From assembly GCF_964204865.1 (NCBI RefSeq), contig NC_135255.1, positions 21,605,135 through 21,669,134 on the forward strand: a DNA stretch of 64,000 nucleotides, written 5' to 3'. Positions 24,070-35,157 of the stretch are shown here, one piece after another. Below the pieces are notes generated by a model. The model ran no database searches. It had not been told where the DNA came from and saw only the letters and a list, made by a program, of their open reading frames with translations. The stretch comes from Styela clava (Eukaryota; Chordata; Ascidiacea; Stolidobranchia; Styelidae). The stretch's first letter is position 1, and every line of letters starts with the position of its first letter. Made by a program: the position numbers and the translations under genes.

Positions 24070-24729
24070 GTACCACACATGTTTCCTCCTAATCTAATAT
24101 GTTTTACATCCATATGTGAAAAATGAACTCACAACAATCCTATTTTAGTGAACTTCAATTTCAAACGATGTCACTGTGCTCTCCATTTTGTAGCAGGAAA
24201 TTTTTGATATATTTGCAAAAAATCATTACTAATGACAGAAATTAATACAATATTTTTCAATTGCTGCATTTGCAATCGAATGTCAACGAGCGGATGAGCC
24301 TATTGCGATTTGCGACAACTGGGGGCTAGGAGGATCTGGAGCTTTCTGGTTTGGCAATTGCATTCCTGGCCCACTGACAGTTTTTTGTTTATCCCTTGGC
24401 AAGGCACGATACATTATAAATACCTGACATTTTTACTATTTTTGTCCAGTGTTTGTGTTTTTACTATTTTGGTGGTGAGATGACAGGACGTTTTCCAAAT
24501 TTCATATGTGAAACCTATTCGCCATTTAAGTTCGGCCTTTTTCAGGTTCTTCGGTGACATAAACCCCAGAGGCACTAAGTCGAAAAAAAGTAAAGGCAAA
24601 GACGTTCATGCAAAAGTAATCGGCCTTGCAAGAAGAGTGAATCTATCACAGGCGTTATATGTGGCGTTGTTAGAAATTGATGTTTAAGTTAACTTTGGTG
24701 GTGTTACTGCAGCTTACATCACTTTTGAC

Positions 24730-25345
24730 CAGGGGTGAAAACTCTATCAAATTTTCACATGCCTTTGATTGAGTTTCTCAAGTTCGAGTTCATTACCCTG
24801 GTCAGGGGTTTGAGTTCATGTATTTGATAGAGTTTTTCGAAGTTCGAGTTCGCAGCCCTGCTTTTGGCTGATCGATTAATTTGATAAAAAATGATTTAGC
24901 TGTGTGTTGGGTGTGAAGTCTGGATAATTTCAAACAAACTCTGCTCCGTGATCTTCTTCAACCACAAAATTTCTGGCTTCCACTCATGACTATCAACTCC
25001 CACATTTGCAAATATATGACTCCGTCTCCTGCTCAAGACTCCTTCAAAATATGAATTAAAACTCTTGACTCCCTGATCTTTTAAGATTTGACTGCTAGCT
25101 GCTTTAGTGTAACTTTTTGTCCAGTTTTATCAATTTTAACATTTTCGAATTTGCAACTTCTGCAAACTCTGCTCCTAGCTCATGAGCTTTAAAAATGTCC
25201 AGTCAAACTCTATTCATAAGTGTGGATAAACTCCGTCTATGATTAACTCTATAGACTCTGCAAGCTTCAAAATTTAGAACTTCCACTCATGCTCCTACCA
25301 AAATCCTCAAACTCCCGCTCTTCGACTTCACGCCCTTTGAAATCT
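24730..25345. repeat. hAT-like element with ACTC-rich interior (tentative)
   Basis: AGGGGTGAAAACTCTATCAA and its near complement around GTTCGAGTTCGCAGCCCTGC look like hAT ends. The interior to about 25340 is a degenerate mixture of words such as AAACTCTGCTCC and GACTCC. Boundaries are not fixed. Confidence 0.35.
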
Positions 25346-25999
25346 TATCTCGAAAATTATCTTGCATAATTAACTTTAGAATTTGTCATATCTTTGAAAC
25401 TCTTGCCATAGCTACAAAATAGGTTGCATGATATTTCCCAAAATTTTCATTTTGAAACATTATAATTAGAGTAAAGTGCAAAAAATCGTGAGATTCTTAC
25501 AATAGTCTCGTTATTATGTCACGTTTGCCAGCGTCTCATAGCCTGGTATCCAGAAATTTGATTTCAAAATAAGTTTGTCAACTAAACAACCCAGTCCTAA
25601 AACGTTTTCTTGTTTGACTTTATTTGGATCTATTGAGATAAATAAATATACCTCGAAATGTATAGACCAGATTTCTAACAAGTGCCGATAGAAACTCAAT
25701 TTTGATTCATTACATACAGAATTTCTATGTCCTACAAGAACTCGTGCCCTCATTTTATTGCAAGGATAGCCTTCAACGTCTCCTAATAGGTGTTTAAATT
25801 TGACTGTAGACCATATATTTTCTGAAATTTCTTTCGAAACTGTTTTACAAGCCTTAAAGGCATTCAGTGTGTATTTATGGTTTTATAAAAATATCAATTG
25901 TTATAAAATGATTTTCGTTTCCAGAATCTCGTTTTTTTATTTTAACTGTAATATTCTGTGTGTTTACTGTTGTGTCGTGCCAGTAAATAGCTTTGCTAC

Positions 26000-26330
26000 T
26001 CTCGTAGTGGTTCGGTCATCGAGAGTGAGAATCTACCACCATGCTAGTATTGTATGGTACTACTGTCGGGTAAGGTAGCTGCCATCGAGATAGTAATTTT
26101 ATTTACTATTTTAAGGTAAAAAATATTACTACTGGTGGGTAGGTTTACTGCCGTCAAAAAAGTAGTATTTTTTACAGTTTTATAGTAATTTTTGCTACCA
26201 TCAATCTCTGTAAATTTACTGAAAATACTGTTCATAATACTACTGATAGGGCCTGTAAATTTTTTTACATGGGCCAGTACTTTTGCTGCCATTTTTTTTT
26301 AGTAAATTTGGAAAAAAAATTTTAACAGTG
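26000..26330. repeat. Repeat rich in AGTAATTTTTGCTACC-type words
   Basis: Self-similar words (GTAGTATTTTTTACAG, TAGTAATTTTTGCTACC) end at TTTTAACAGTG. A similar end, ACACTGTTAAAA, starts a repeat at 22493. Probably a non-autonomous element with CACTGTTAAAA termini. Confidence 0.4.
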
Positions 26331-26524
26331 CAGGGTCCCATTACATTTGAACCCACGTACATTTGAACCCATGACAATTGCACCTGCATACTATTGCACC
26401 TACGGAAATTTTTTTGTTGTACGGATAGTTGAACCCATACTAACCCTAACCCATGGGATTTCAGCACCCGCATATTGATTGAACCCGCGGATATAGACAT
26501 GGGTTCAAATGTACGGTCACCCTT
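26331..26524 (+). repeat. MITE with ATTTGAACCCA minirepeats
   Basis: CAGGGTCCCATTACATTTGA on the left and GGGTTCAAATGTACGGTCAC on the right are inverted repeats. The interior has TTGCACCTGCATACTATTGC and CATACTAACCCTAACCCATG. The same element lies inverted at 47645-47845. Confidence 0.7.
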
Positions 26525-27039
26525 TTCAGACACTCAAGTCTCTTGGGAACCTTCCCATTAGCTGTTAGGGTCGAACTTGACAATTCTAAATTCCGAAACT
26601 CTCCCCCAACAATGAAAATTCTTGGCCTGATGTCTTCAGAATATTATTATTTTTTTTAATCGAATCTCAAATACTTGGTAGATATTTTAATTATAATAAC
26701 GACGTGATTGTATGTTATTTTTTATTGTAATGACCAGACCCTGAAAATATAGAATCGATCACTCAGATAGTTCGCTGAGCGTTCAGACACAAAAAGAAAC
26801 ATGTCTCATCAAAAACTCCCTCAGAAGAAAAAAGTCATATGTCAGAATTCAGATTTTATGGCTCCAATAAAGGAAATAACTCGGCATTTAGTGGTCAAAA
26901 AACAAGATAGCGGCCGCGATTCGAAATTTTCGATTAACCGATTCGAATAATTTAAAATTCGATTCGAATATCCTATTTATTATAACATTATTGGCTTTTT
27001 TTATAATTACACTTAAATAATAATAAAATAATTGGTGAA

Positions 27040-27200
27040 AAGTGGGATATTTTGTAGAAAGACTCTGCCAATGCTCAAAATAAGAAAATTAGTCCTTATT
27101 CAGTTAGAGTTAGGAATGCAGATTGTGAGTGTTTTTCTCAAATCCCATATTTTTGCATTAGTGGAGGGGGCTTTGTACAAAAGATCCCACTTTATGGGGA
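27040..27200. repeat. Foldback-type repeat, TTTGTACAAAAGATCCC family
   Basis: Shares CTCAAAATAAGAAAATTAGT, TAGGAATGCAGATT, ATTTTTGCATTAGTGG and CTTTGTACAAAAGATCCCA with 31075-31275. The element at 37350-37575 has both arms. Confidence 0.6.
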
Positions 27201-27660
27201 CAACTTGGCAATTAAAAATTTCAGATCCAACCAAGTCTAAGTGTTAATAAATGCATTGTTGGTTACGTTTAGCACGGATCATAGTTGGATGCTCAAAATG
27301 ATTTAGTTAGTGCGGAATACTTCACAAAACATGAACATAAATGTAAAATAGCCCTGTGTATCATCTCAGTGGTATTTATAGTGTTATTTTAATTTCCAAG
27401 TACTATCTAATTCTATCATGTAAAACTGTTATTAATATGCTCTTCTGGTCATGACGACAACACTAACTATAAAATCCCCTTCTACAAATAAATTCACTAA
27501 AAAAAGTTCGTTTTATATATTTTATTATATCTTAGCGTCGATAACTATTAAAGCGATTTCTACTGAATAAATTCTAAACATTGCACTAAAATGATGTCAA
27601 AGCTTGCATTAAACTGATAGCACTCCTACATAATTGTTTTATAAAAACGTATCTCAAATA

Positions 27661-28265
27661 TGACGTCATATACCAGTGACGTCATCGAAATTTGACGTCG
27701 TCAGTTTGAATATCCATGAAGAAGATAGATAGATCATGGCTGCGCTGCTGATTTTTATAATTCAATAATTTTCTTTACAAAGATATTTTTCTATCACTGG
27801 CTAATCGAAAGTGTATTGAGGTAATTACCGGGGTTTCACAGTAAAATTACTCGCAGTTATGATTTCAATGAGGAGGCGTCGAATCAGAAAATCGTGTCGA
27901 CATGCTATAAAATATGAAGCTATAGCATAAAAAGTGACGTAGCAAAACTGACATGTGACGTCATAACACAAAAAGTGACCTTGAAAAAGTTACATGTGAC
28001 GTCAGAATGAAGAATGACGTCATAATAATTGGTTGAGCAGTAAAATGACAAAAGGTTAACTTTTTTAAAATTACCCGTTATTTATGCGGTTACACTTTAT
28101 AAAATTCAACTTTAGCTTGCTGGCGGAAATTATGAATGATTTTTGTTGGTATCCCGAACATTTTATTGCCAAAATCACATAAAATTTATTTTCCGTTTTT
28201 TTCTAAACCGTTCTCACTGAGCTTTAATCCATTTTTGATTACGTCATTTTGGTGCTGTGACGTCA
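27661..28265. promoter_or_regulatory. Cluster of six exact TGACGTCA (CRE-type) sites
   Basis: Exact TGACGTCA at 27661, 27677, 27956, 27997, 28015 and 28258, plus near-matches. TGACGTCA is the CREB/ATF binding palindrome. The cluster lies 0.5-2 kb downstream of the - strand peptide candidate. A regulatory role is only a guess; the motif also occurs in repeats at 53300 and 60020. Confidence 0.3.
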
Positions 28266-28719
28266 TATTTGATTTTCGTATACAGTTTTGCCTATTGGCG
28301 CATGTTAATGAGATCATCATTGGGATAATTATTACAATACATAACATTGATTGGCGGCATATAATTATAGCAAGCATTCGGACATGGTTTGCATTCAACT
28401 GAGCGTTCGCGGCAATGGGTTTCGCGGAAATAGCATAAAACTAACTCTATCTATATTAGAAGCTTAAAATGTTCGCGGTTATGGTCAATCTTTCTTCTTC
28501 TTTTCGAAATCAAATGAATTCTTTTAAGAAATCATCATTTCGACGACAAAGGGAGAAACGATGCATATACACCTGTGTAGAAAATTTGAGAAAGATTTTA
28601 AATTGTTGCAATGGCCTTGATTAAATTTTCCCAGTCGGGGGGGGGGGGGGGGATACCAAGGGGGAATTTTGTCGTTTTTGTCTCCAACTACTAATATTAT
28701 TTATTTACTTATTAACACA

Positions 28720-29635
28720 TTATAAACAACTTGAACTGTATAAAAGCGGGAATGCAAGCTGTGCATAGTTTTATTCAGGGTGTCTCAATAGTAAGTGTAC
28801 ACTTTTGATTTGCTTTGCAGGTACTTATCATAAAGCGTTCATTTCTTCAACAAACCTAGTATGGATGAGTAGTAAAATTTTGATATTATTTGCATATTGT
28901 TTGCAAAATTTAAAAGTCTATACTTAATTTTGTGGCACCCTGTATATATACATATGAATATATGATAATGTAAATCTCAGTATTTGAATGGAAACTTGTG
29001 GAGAATAAGAACTCTACTGGCAGAATTGAAAACCACCGGTCTGGAGCGAAGTCTCCCAACCTTTTATTTGAAGCGATCCAAATTTTGCATTATCTCGCGA
29101 CACAAGGATATCCCCCAATTTGTTTAAAGCAAAAGGTGAAAACGACTTATAAAATATCATAACTTACGCCTCGTCGGGAATGAATCCATCAGAACATGTG
29201 TTCTTGCATCCAACTCCAACTGGCGCGGCCTGTAAAAATATTTTTTTCAAATATTAGTTGGAGGGGGTGGGGATTGGAAAAGTTTCTTTCTGGGGAAATT
29301 ACCAACCGCGGGTCCGAACCGACTGCCAACAGTTGAAATTACGACTATATAGTTTTTATGCATATGAATTTGCGTTATAAATTTCGATAAAAATACCGAA
29401 TAGTCGGCCATAATATATACAGTAATTCCTCATGTATTATCTTCACATGAATATGGTGTGTCACTTGGTAACGGTGTGATTCGCCATATGATTAGGCAGT
29501 ATTACTAGCTTTCCCTCTCCTTGGGATGATTCTGAAAATCTTGTCAATGTAAACACTTACCTGGCTTAACATAACAAAACTGCAGAGTAGGCAAAGCATT
29601 GCGAATGCAATATTGTACAAAGTTTTCCACATCAT
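28720..29635 (-). CDS. Candidate small secreted cysteine-containing peptide, 2-3 exons
   Basis: On the - strand, ATG at 29635 opens exon 1 (29635-29561) with 25 codons forming a clear signal sequence (MMWKTLYNIAFAMLCLLCSF, then VMLSQ). It ends at a consensus donor GTAAGT. Exon 2 (29229-29168) follows an acceptor with a T-rich tract and reads AAPVGVGCKNTCSDGFIPDE, ending again at GTAAGT. A possible terminal exon at 28735-28720, after a pyrimidine tract ending ATACAG, adds ASSCL and a stop. Without it, exon 2 would hit a stop directly at its own donor. The precursor is about 50 residues with a mature part of about 25. The split between leader and mature part at an intron is common in small secreted peptides. 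No family recognised; expression unproved. Confidence 0.4.
28776..28944. repeat. MITE with CAGGGTGTC / CACCCTGTA ends
   Basis: TTCAGGGTGTCTCAATAGTA and TTGTGGCACCCTGTA are inverted ends typical of Tc1/mariner-like short elements. It lies inside the last intron of the - strand peptide candidate. Confidence 0.5.
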
Positions 29636-29924
29636 TTTTATCGCTTGTTTTTATTTGGTGAAAATCGGAATTAGAAGTTAAATTATAGAAAATAATTACT
29701 TAGATCTGGAACGTAAATATGAAAAAATAAATAATAACAATCGTGAATTGAATTGGTGCAATGTTATGAATAAGAGCTGAACCATCATCTCATCCAAGGG
29801 CGTAACCAACACCAATTATTATTTTTTTTTGGAAGGGAGGATTTTCAAACGGTGATTACTCTCAGTCTATCCGCCTTTTCAATCGCTCGGAACAAGGCTG
29901 GATGGAAGCAGCAACTGATATCTA

Positions 29925-30130
29925 ACAATATCTAAACGAGAATATCGGTCGGAGACCGAAGACTTATCGATCTTAGATCGGTAATTAGTTAATTACTCGC
30001 TAATTATACGACATAATTAACCCAAAATCGATAGGCGTCTGGTCCGAGGTAAGGTGCATGCACATGCAAAATTTGAAGCAGATTCAACCACGCGTTCGTG
30101 AGATATCGCGTTCATCTAACAGACACACAC
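29925..30130 (-). repeat. Dispersed repeat with (AC)n, inverse of 10600-10856
   Basis: Reverse copy of the repeat at 10600, ending in an (AC)n run at 30121-30140. A GATCTTAAGATCGATAAGTA palindrome follows. Confidence 0.5.
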
Positions 30131-30426
30131 ACACACACACAGACATACATACAAATACCTATCAATATACTTACCGATCTTAAGATCGATAAGTAATAAA
30201 TATTATTACAGACCTCCTTCGGTGTCAAAGTTATCCGAGCTATGCAGGCGCGCAAAAGTCGTCTATCTCGTTTGTCTGAAGGAATAATTAAATGTAAGCT
30301 AAAAAACGTCGGGTTATCAGTGAATCGCTCACGAATAGGGAAAAATAGTGTTAAAAAGCGTACGAGCTTTGCTGCAAATGCCGCTAAATAGCACTTGAAA
30401 ATACGTACGTAACCCTGACTAAGCTT

Positions 30427-31068
30427 ATGATTTAATCCCCAATTACCCTGTCCGAATCCCATTACAGATAAAACGAGTTGGATTTTTACCTGAATTTTTA
30501 GTTGTCGTACAGGGCTTGTTCTACGTTTTCTATCACAGTGTGAATAAATTTCATGCAATAGGCAGTGATTTATCCTAAATTTTATCTATTTAAATAGCGA
30601 ATCTTTTGTACACCCCGCAAAAAAACCGTACTCCCGAAGTATGTGAACCAAACTGGCGGACACCGGAACGTAGTATGTGTACTAGGTTAGGGTTAGACCA
30701 TAATTTCACTTAAAACTACGGGAGTCACTTGACTAGTCCTCGAACTCGTAATAGAACTGAAATAAGGAAAACTGGAATAAAATTATGGCCCAACCCTAAC
30801 CTGGTACACACACTACGTTCCTGTGTCCGCCATTTTGGTTCACATACTTCGGGAGTAACGTTTTTTGGCGGGGTTGGTACAAAATATTCGCTATCTAAAT
30901 ATACATTACAATTTAAAATAAAACACTATCCCTTGCAATAAATTTATTCACACTGTGATTGAAGACATAGAACAACCAACCCCCTTGTGACAACTGAAAA
31001 TTCAGATGAAATCCCCCTCGTCTTATCTGTAATGGGGTTCGGACAGGGTAATTGGGGATGAAATCATA
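30427..31068. repeat. Large inverted repeat with a MITE at its apex
   Basis: Left arm from ATGATTTAATCCCCAATTAC to GTACACCCCGC, right arm from GGCGGGGTTGGTACAAAA to AATTGGGGATGAAATCAT. The arms are about 200 bp each and pair with moderate divergence. A foldback MITE occupies the centre (30629-30860). The - strand open frame of 148 codons (30112-30558) lies mainly in this repeat and I do not accept it as a gene. Confidence 0.7.
30629..30860. repeat. Foldback MITE, long subfamily
   Basis: Complete arms GTACTCCCGAAGTATGTGAA and ATACTTCGGGAGTAAC, with GTTAGGGTTAG and its complement inside, placed at the centre of the inverted repeat 30427-31068. Confidence 0.8.
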
Positions 31069-31074
31069 CCCAAA

Positions 31075-31275
31075 AAACACCCCCGCCAACTCTTAAAATA
31101 AGAAAATTATCCAGTTGGGATTAGAAATGCAGATTACACTAGAAATTCGAATTTTCAAATCATTCCTAACGCTAACTGAATATTTACTAATTTGTTATCT
31201 TAAAACGTAGCGTTTTTTTTTCTCAAACTCACATTTTTGCATTAGTGGCGGGGACTTTGTACAAAAGATCCCAGA
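31075..31275. repeat. TTTGTACAAAAGATCCC-family repeat
   Basis: Same family as 27040-27200: ACACCCCCGCCAACTCTTAA, TTATCCAGTTGGG, TTTTTGCATTAGTGGCGGGG, TTTGTACAAAAGATCCCA. Confidence 0.65.
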
Positions 31276-31455
31276 TTGCTTATAGATTGACAATCAAAAT
31301 CCATCCTTCGGTTTCATTCCAAACTCTATAACAGCTGACTTATTGGGCCCAGTACAACAAGGCGAAAATTCCCATAAAGCTTCATTGTTCCGCGTTGCAA
31401 TATTGTGACAAAATGGCGTCCATTGCCGAGACCAACATTAAGTCGCCGCCGGTTG

Positions 31456-31634
31456 GATCACGTAACCGTAGGTCTGTTTTTATTCATTTTTTTGTATTTC
31501 TTGTGCATTAGCTTTCTGGGAAGTCATTATGCAATTGTTTGCCCCGATCACGTAACCGTAGGTCTGTTTTTATTCATTTTTTTGTATTTCTTGTGCATTA
31601 GCTCTCTGGAAGTCATTATGCAATTGTTTGCCCC
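31456..31634 (+). repeat. 90-bp tandem duplication followed by a C run
   Basis: A unit starting GATCACGTAACCGTAGGTCT occurs at 31456-31545 and again from 31546, nearly identical (for example TTTCTGGGAAG versus CTCTGGAAG). It is followed by 15 C (31631-31645). Confidence 0.85.
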
Positions 31635-31779
31635 CCCCCCCCCCCACCCCTTAAAAAAAATAATTCTGTATCATACATATCAACTTTTCGTAGATTGAAA
31701 CGCTCTTCAAGCCATAATATAGACTTAAAACTCGGACCCCATAGCTTTACTTGGCAATTTGGAATTTCAGTATATTCAT

Positions 31780-33320
31780 TTGAAAAGTCCTCACCCCAAC
31801 TTAATTCCTATCCAAAGTCAATTTTTTTTCCAACCAATTAAAAAAAATCACTTCGGCACAAATTACGATAAAATGATAACTACAGGGTTGTACTTGGGAA
31901 AGAAAGTCGCGATGAACCAAAGTTGGTTATCGAGCAACGACACCCAAGATTCAAATATTTAATATGAAAAGTTTGGAATTATATAGTTTTGAAACTTCAC
32001 CAAACTTCGCACCCCCTTAATCACAGCTAAACACAACATCGTCTGCTCTGGGCGGAAACAAAATTGTTCCATCGTCGAAATCCACGAAATATCACGTTTT
32101 ATGAGCCCTTTTTACTTTCTATAAAATACTCCTTTCTTTATCTTTACTTTTAAAACAGATCAGAAAAAGTTTCAAGCATTTTGAAGGTAATTTTAAGTTA
32201 GAGTATGACGTGTTATACTCGTTTGAGCATCGTTTCTCAGCCAGGGAGAAACGCTCTTCGCCGAGAGAGGAAATTGAATGCTTTTGGGGAGAAATTTTAC
32301 TTTCTAACTTTACGTTGCGCGTAGCATTACTAATATTGTTTACCTACTTACGCTTAGTATCACTTTAATGCATATATATATATGCTGACATTATACAACT
32401 ATCAAAAATGTGCAATATCCCGAGTGCGAATTGCACGCATCGCAAGAGAAGGTGCCTTTTTCAATGACCCGCGAATTTCGGAAGAGCGAGTCCGCAACGG
32501 CGAGTTTTGTAAATCAATTTCATGGCTGTAATAAACCTAGAGAAAAAAAAAGATTTTTCCTTCAATTTTTCACTGCTTTACTTAGACTCGAGATATCAAA
32601 ATTGTTATTTTATGTCAATTTGTGTATTTTACAGATTATCCCTACTTGAAATCACTTAATAAATGTTTTCTTATGCAAGATCCGTGAGAGACAACAACAC
32701 AATACCAAGACGGCTGAGGTCGAATCAGCGTGTTTCTCTATTCGTATACGATGGACGTTGTACATAGCATTTTGTCGTATCTTGAAAAGTTTTTCAGAAC
32801 CTCAAGAGTCAAGACTCTTCTCTTGGAAACCTGGACCGGCTAGCTGTTATGGTCTAACTAACTTAACGATTAGAAACTTCAAAAGTAAAACTAGGTACGA
32901 CGTCACAATTTGGTCAATGACGCCAGGTTTTTTATCGCGACGCCACATTTCTTCAGCTCGAACTTTATTAAAATTCCTTCGACCTCCAAAATGCTTTTGT
33001 TGAGCCTCTAAATTTCAAATACCTTAAAAATACTGTCGTTCAAAGTATAAAAACAAGAGCGGAAAGTCATTTTGGCGGTTATTTTCGTTCAAATCCACAT
33101 CCTGGATTCTTGATTGTTACGTAAGAAAGGCGGCGGATAAAAGACAATTGTATATACTATTATGATATCACTATAGAGACAGACAAATAAAACAACATCC
33201 TATTTGCGTCAAAACAAGATTTTTGAGAAAATAAATTTTGAGTGTTCTTTTCAACAAGTAATAATGGCTGTCAACACAACAATACAAGGCTTCAAATCAG
33301 CCCCAAGTGGAATTTATCGG
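31780..33320. other. Intergenic, no gene seen
   Basis: Holds a diverged G-run-type repeat near 32795-32915 (GACCGGCTAGCTGTTATGGT) and (AT)n at 32370-32385. Small open frames here have no recognisable content. Confidence 0.4.
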
Positions 33321-33328
33321 CCGAAATA

Positions 33329-33521
33329 TAGGGTGTCCATAAAATCTTGATTTTTTTTTAAATCGCAAAGGAAATTTATCGATACCCGATAGTGTTTTGG
33401 CCGCACAGCAAAAATATTTAAACAATTACTGATTAAAAAACAACAAACCAGATTAAAATATATTGAGAACTGACTTCATAACAAAATTGAAATTGTAAAG
33501 AGACTTTATGGACACCCTGTA
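33329..33521. repeat. Tc1/mariner-like MITE with TA flanks
   Basis: Ends TAGGGTGTCCATAAAATCTT and AGACTTTATGGACACCCTGTA are inverted, bounded by TA. The interior shares TTATCGAT, AACAAACC, ATATATTGA and TGACTTCATAACAAAA with a diverged copy at about 44530-44665. Confidence 0.75.
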
Positions 33522-33849
33522 GTATACGACAGAATGTTGGCGTGAGCCTCAGTTTTATGACGTATGGTTTTCCATCGATAGTTATCACACTTGGCTCAAG
33601 GCGTACTACTTCGTATAGGATCACTCAGAAGTAACGGAGACTCTTCAGAAAATGTCTTATCACAACCACATTTTGAAAAATTTTATAAATAATAACGGCC
33701 ATCTAAACAACAGTAATCTGTAATTTATAACGTATTTAAAAATAGGTGCTATAGGCTGCATGCACGAATTGAAAAAAAAAATCGTACTTCAGGCAGAAAG
33801 GAGACGCCGAAAACCAACTCTGGTTATCGAGCGGCCACACCCTTTAGAC

Positions 33850-35140
33850 CAGTGGTCGGCAACCTTTTTCAAGTGACGGACCGGTAAAGCCTGACCAAAA
33901 TCTTGGCGGACCACCTTTATACAAACGAACTAAGCCTATGCAATACATTAAACGCATTATGAAATTTATGTTGACAATATACTAAAAACGACGGTGATGC
34001 TATTTAACGCGATATCTGTATTTGTTTGATTGCCATTAACTGTTCCCATATTCGAGATATGGTCGACATTTATTTATATTATTTCGTTTTTGTAGTTATC
34101 AATATTGAAAACCAGGCCTCATATTAAAAAGATTTCGTGAAAGTTAACAATGCCTGTATCATTTTGTTGGGGAGATCTTATTCGGACTGATGAGAGGCAT
34201 TCTTATACGGGCGTAGAGATAACAACTGACTCAGCATTATTGCGACATACTGACATGGCAATTATTTATGAAGTCAGATATGCTGCTCAATAGTGTTATG
34301 CAGTGGTCGGCAAACTTCATGTACTTGCGGGCCAAATATACACATTTCTGGTAGCGCGCTGGCCGCAATATTTCTATTTCCGCCTTCAAACAATCGCTAC
34401 ATTAATCGAACTTCACTTATTATTAATGTGAAAAATGATGATTTTAAGGTAACTTGTCGTCCAAATGATGATCTGACAGGCGAGTACGAAATTTATTCTA
34501 AGTGTAATTCATTTTAAATAAAGCTGCTCAAGGCCATATATTCTTCCGACCGTGCACATTACACCTTTTTCACTAGCGCACAGATGAGCTGTGGCACAGT
34601 CCCGGGTCTCGGGGTCGAAATTTCGACGACTCGTTCCGTAACCAGTTTAACATTAAAACCCTTAACAACTGCGATGCTGACTGGGCATATCGGGCAAACC
34701 GGTTTTGAAATGCGCAAGGAAGAAAAATATTTTTTCGTCCAAGCACTTTGGAATGTTTCCCAGACATTTTTAAAAAGTCAAAATTAACTCGAACGATATA
34801 CATCCAACGCTACTTATTACAAAACAAGCACCGTACACCAGCACTTGTTACCACATAAATCCGTGTAGAGACAATAATAAATTTAGAATCATATTTGGTT
34901 TTATGTATTGAATGTCGGGTCGTTCGAGGGCCGCAACAAGTCCGCAGTTTTGCCGACCCCCGGTGTTGTGTTTGTTTGGTTTACTGTTGTGTTGAGTGCT
35001 GTTTTTAGTCGTTGGGTTTGTGGTTAGATTGTAGAGGTTTTGTTACGCCCTTTTCCGTTTTTGTGTCACTTTTCTGCGGACCGGCAGTAACCATTCCGCG
35101 GACCGGCGATTGGCCGCGGCCCGGTGGTTGCCGACCACTG
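33850..35140. repeat. hAT-like element (1.3 kb) with perfect 8-bp TSD, containing a nested element
   Basis: CAGTGGTCGGCAACCTTTTT on the left, GGTGGTTGCCGACCACTG on the right, flanked by CTTTAGAC at 33842-33849 and 35141-35148. Subterminal GACGGACCGG and GCGGCCCGG are typical of the GGCCCGC-rich group here. No intact transposase. Confidence 0.9.
34301..34962. repeat. Nested hAT-like element
   Basis: Inserted in 33850-35140. Starts CAGTGGTCGGCAAACTTCAT, ends AGTTTTGCCGACCCCCG. Flanks GTGTTATG / GTGTTGTG match 7 of 8. Confidence 0.8.
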
Positions 35141-35157
35141 CTTTAGACAGTCTAACA

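Noticed and set aside
30112..30558. 148-codon open frame on the - strand
   Set aside because: It ends in an (AC)n-coded VCVCVC tail and lies in repeats seen again at 10600 and 30940-31068.
32408..32464. Short frame MCNIPSANCTHRKRRC with a dibasic motif, looking like a peptide hormone
   Set aside because: No signal peptide, only 18 codons, and a stop shortly upstream in frame; nothing supports splicing to a leader exon.
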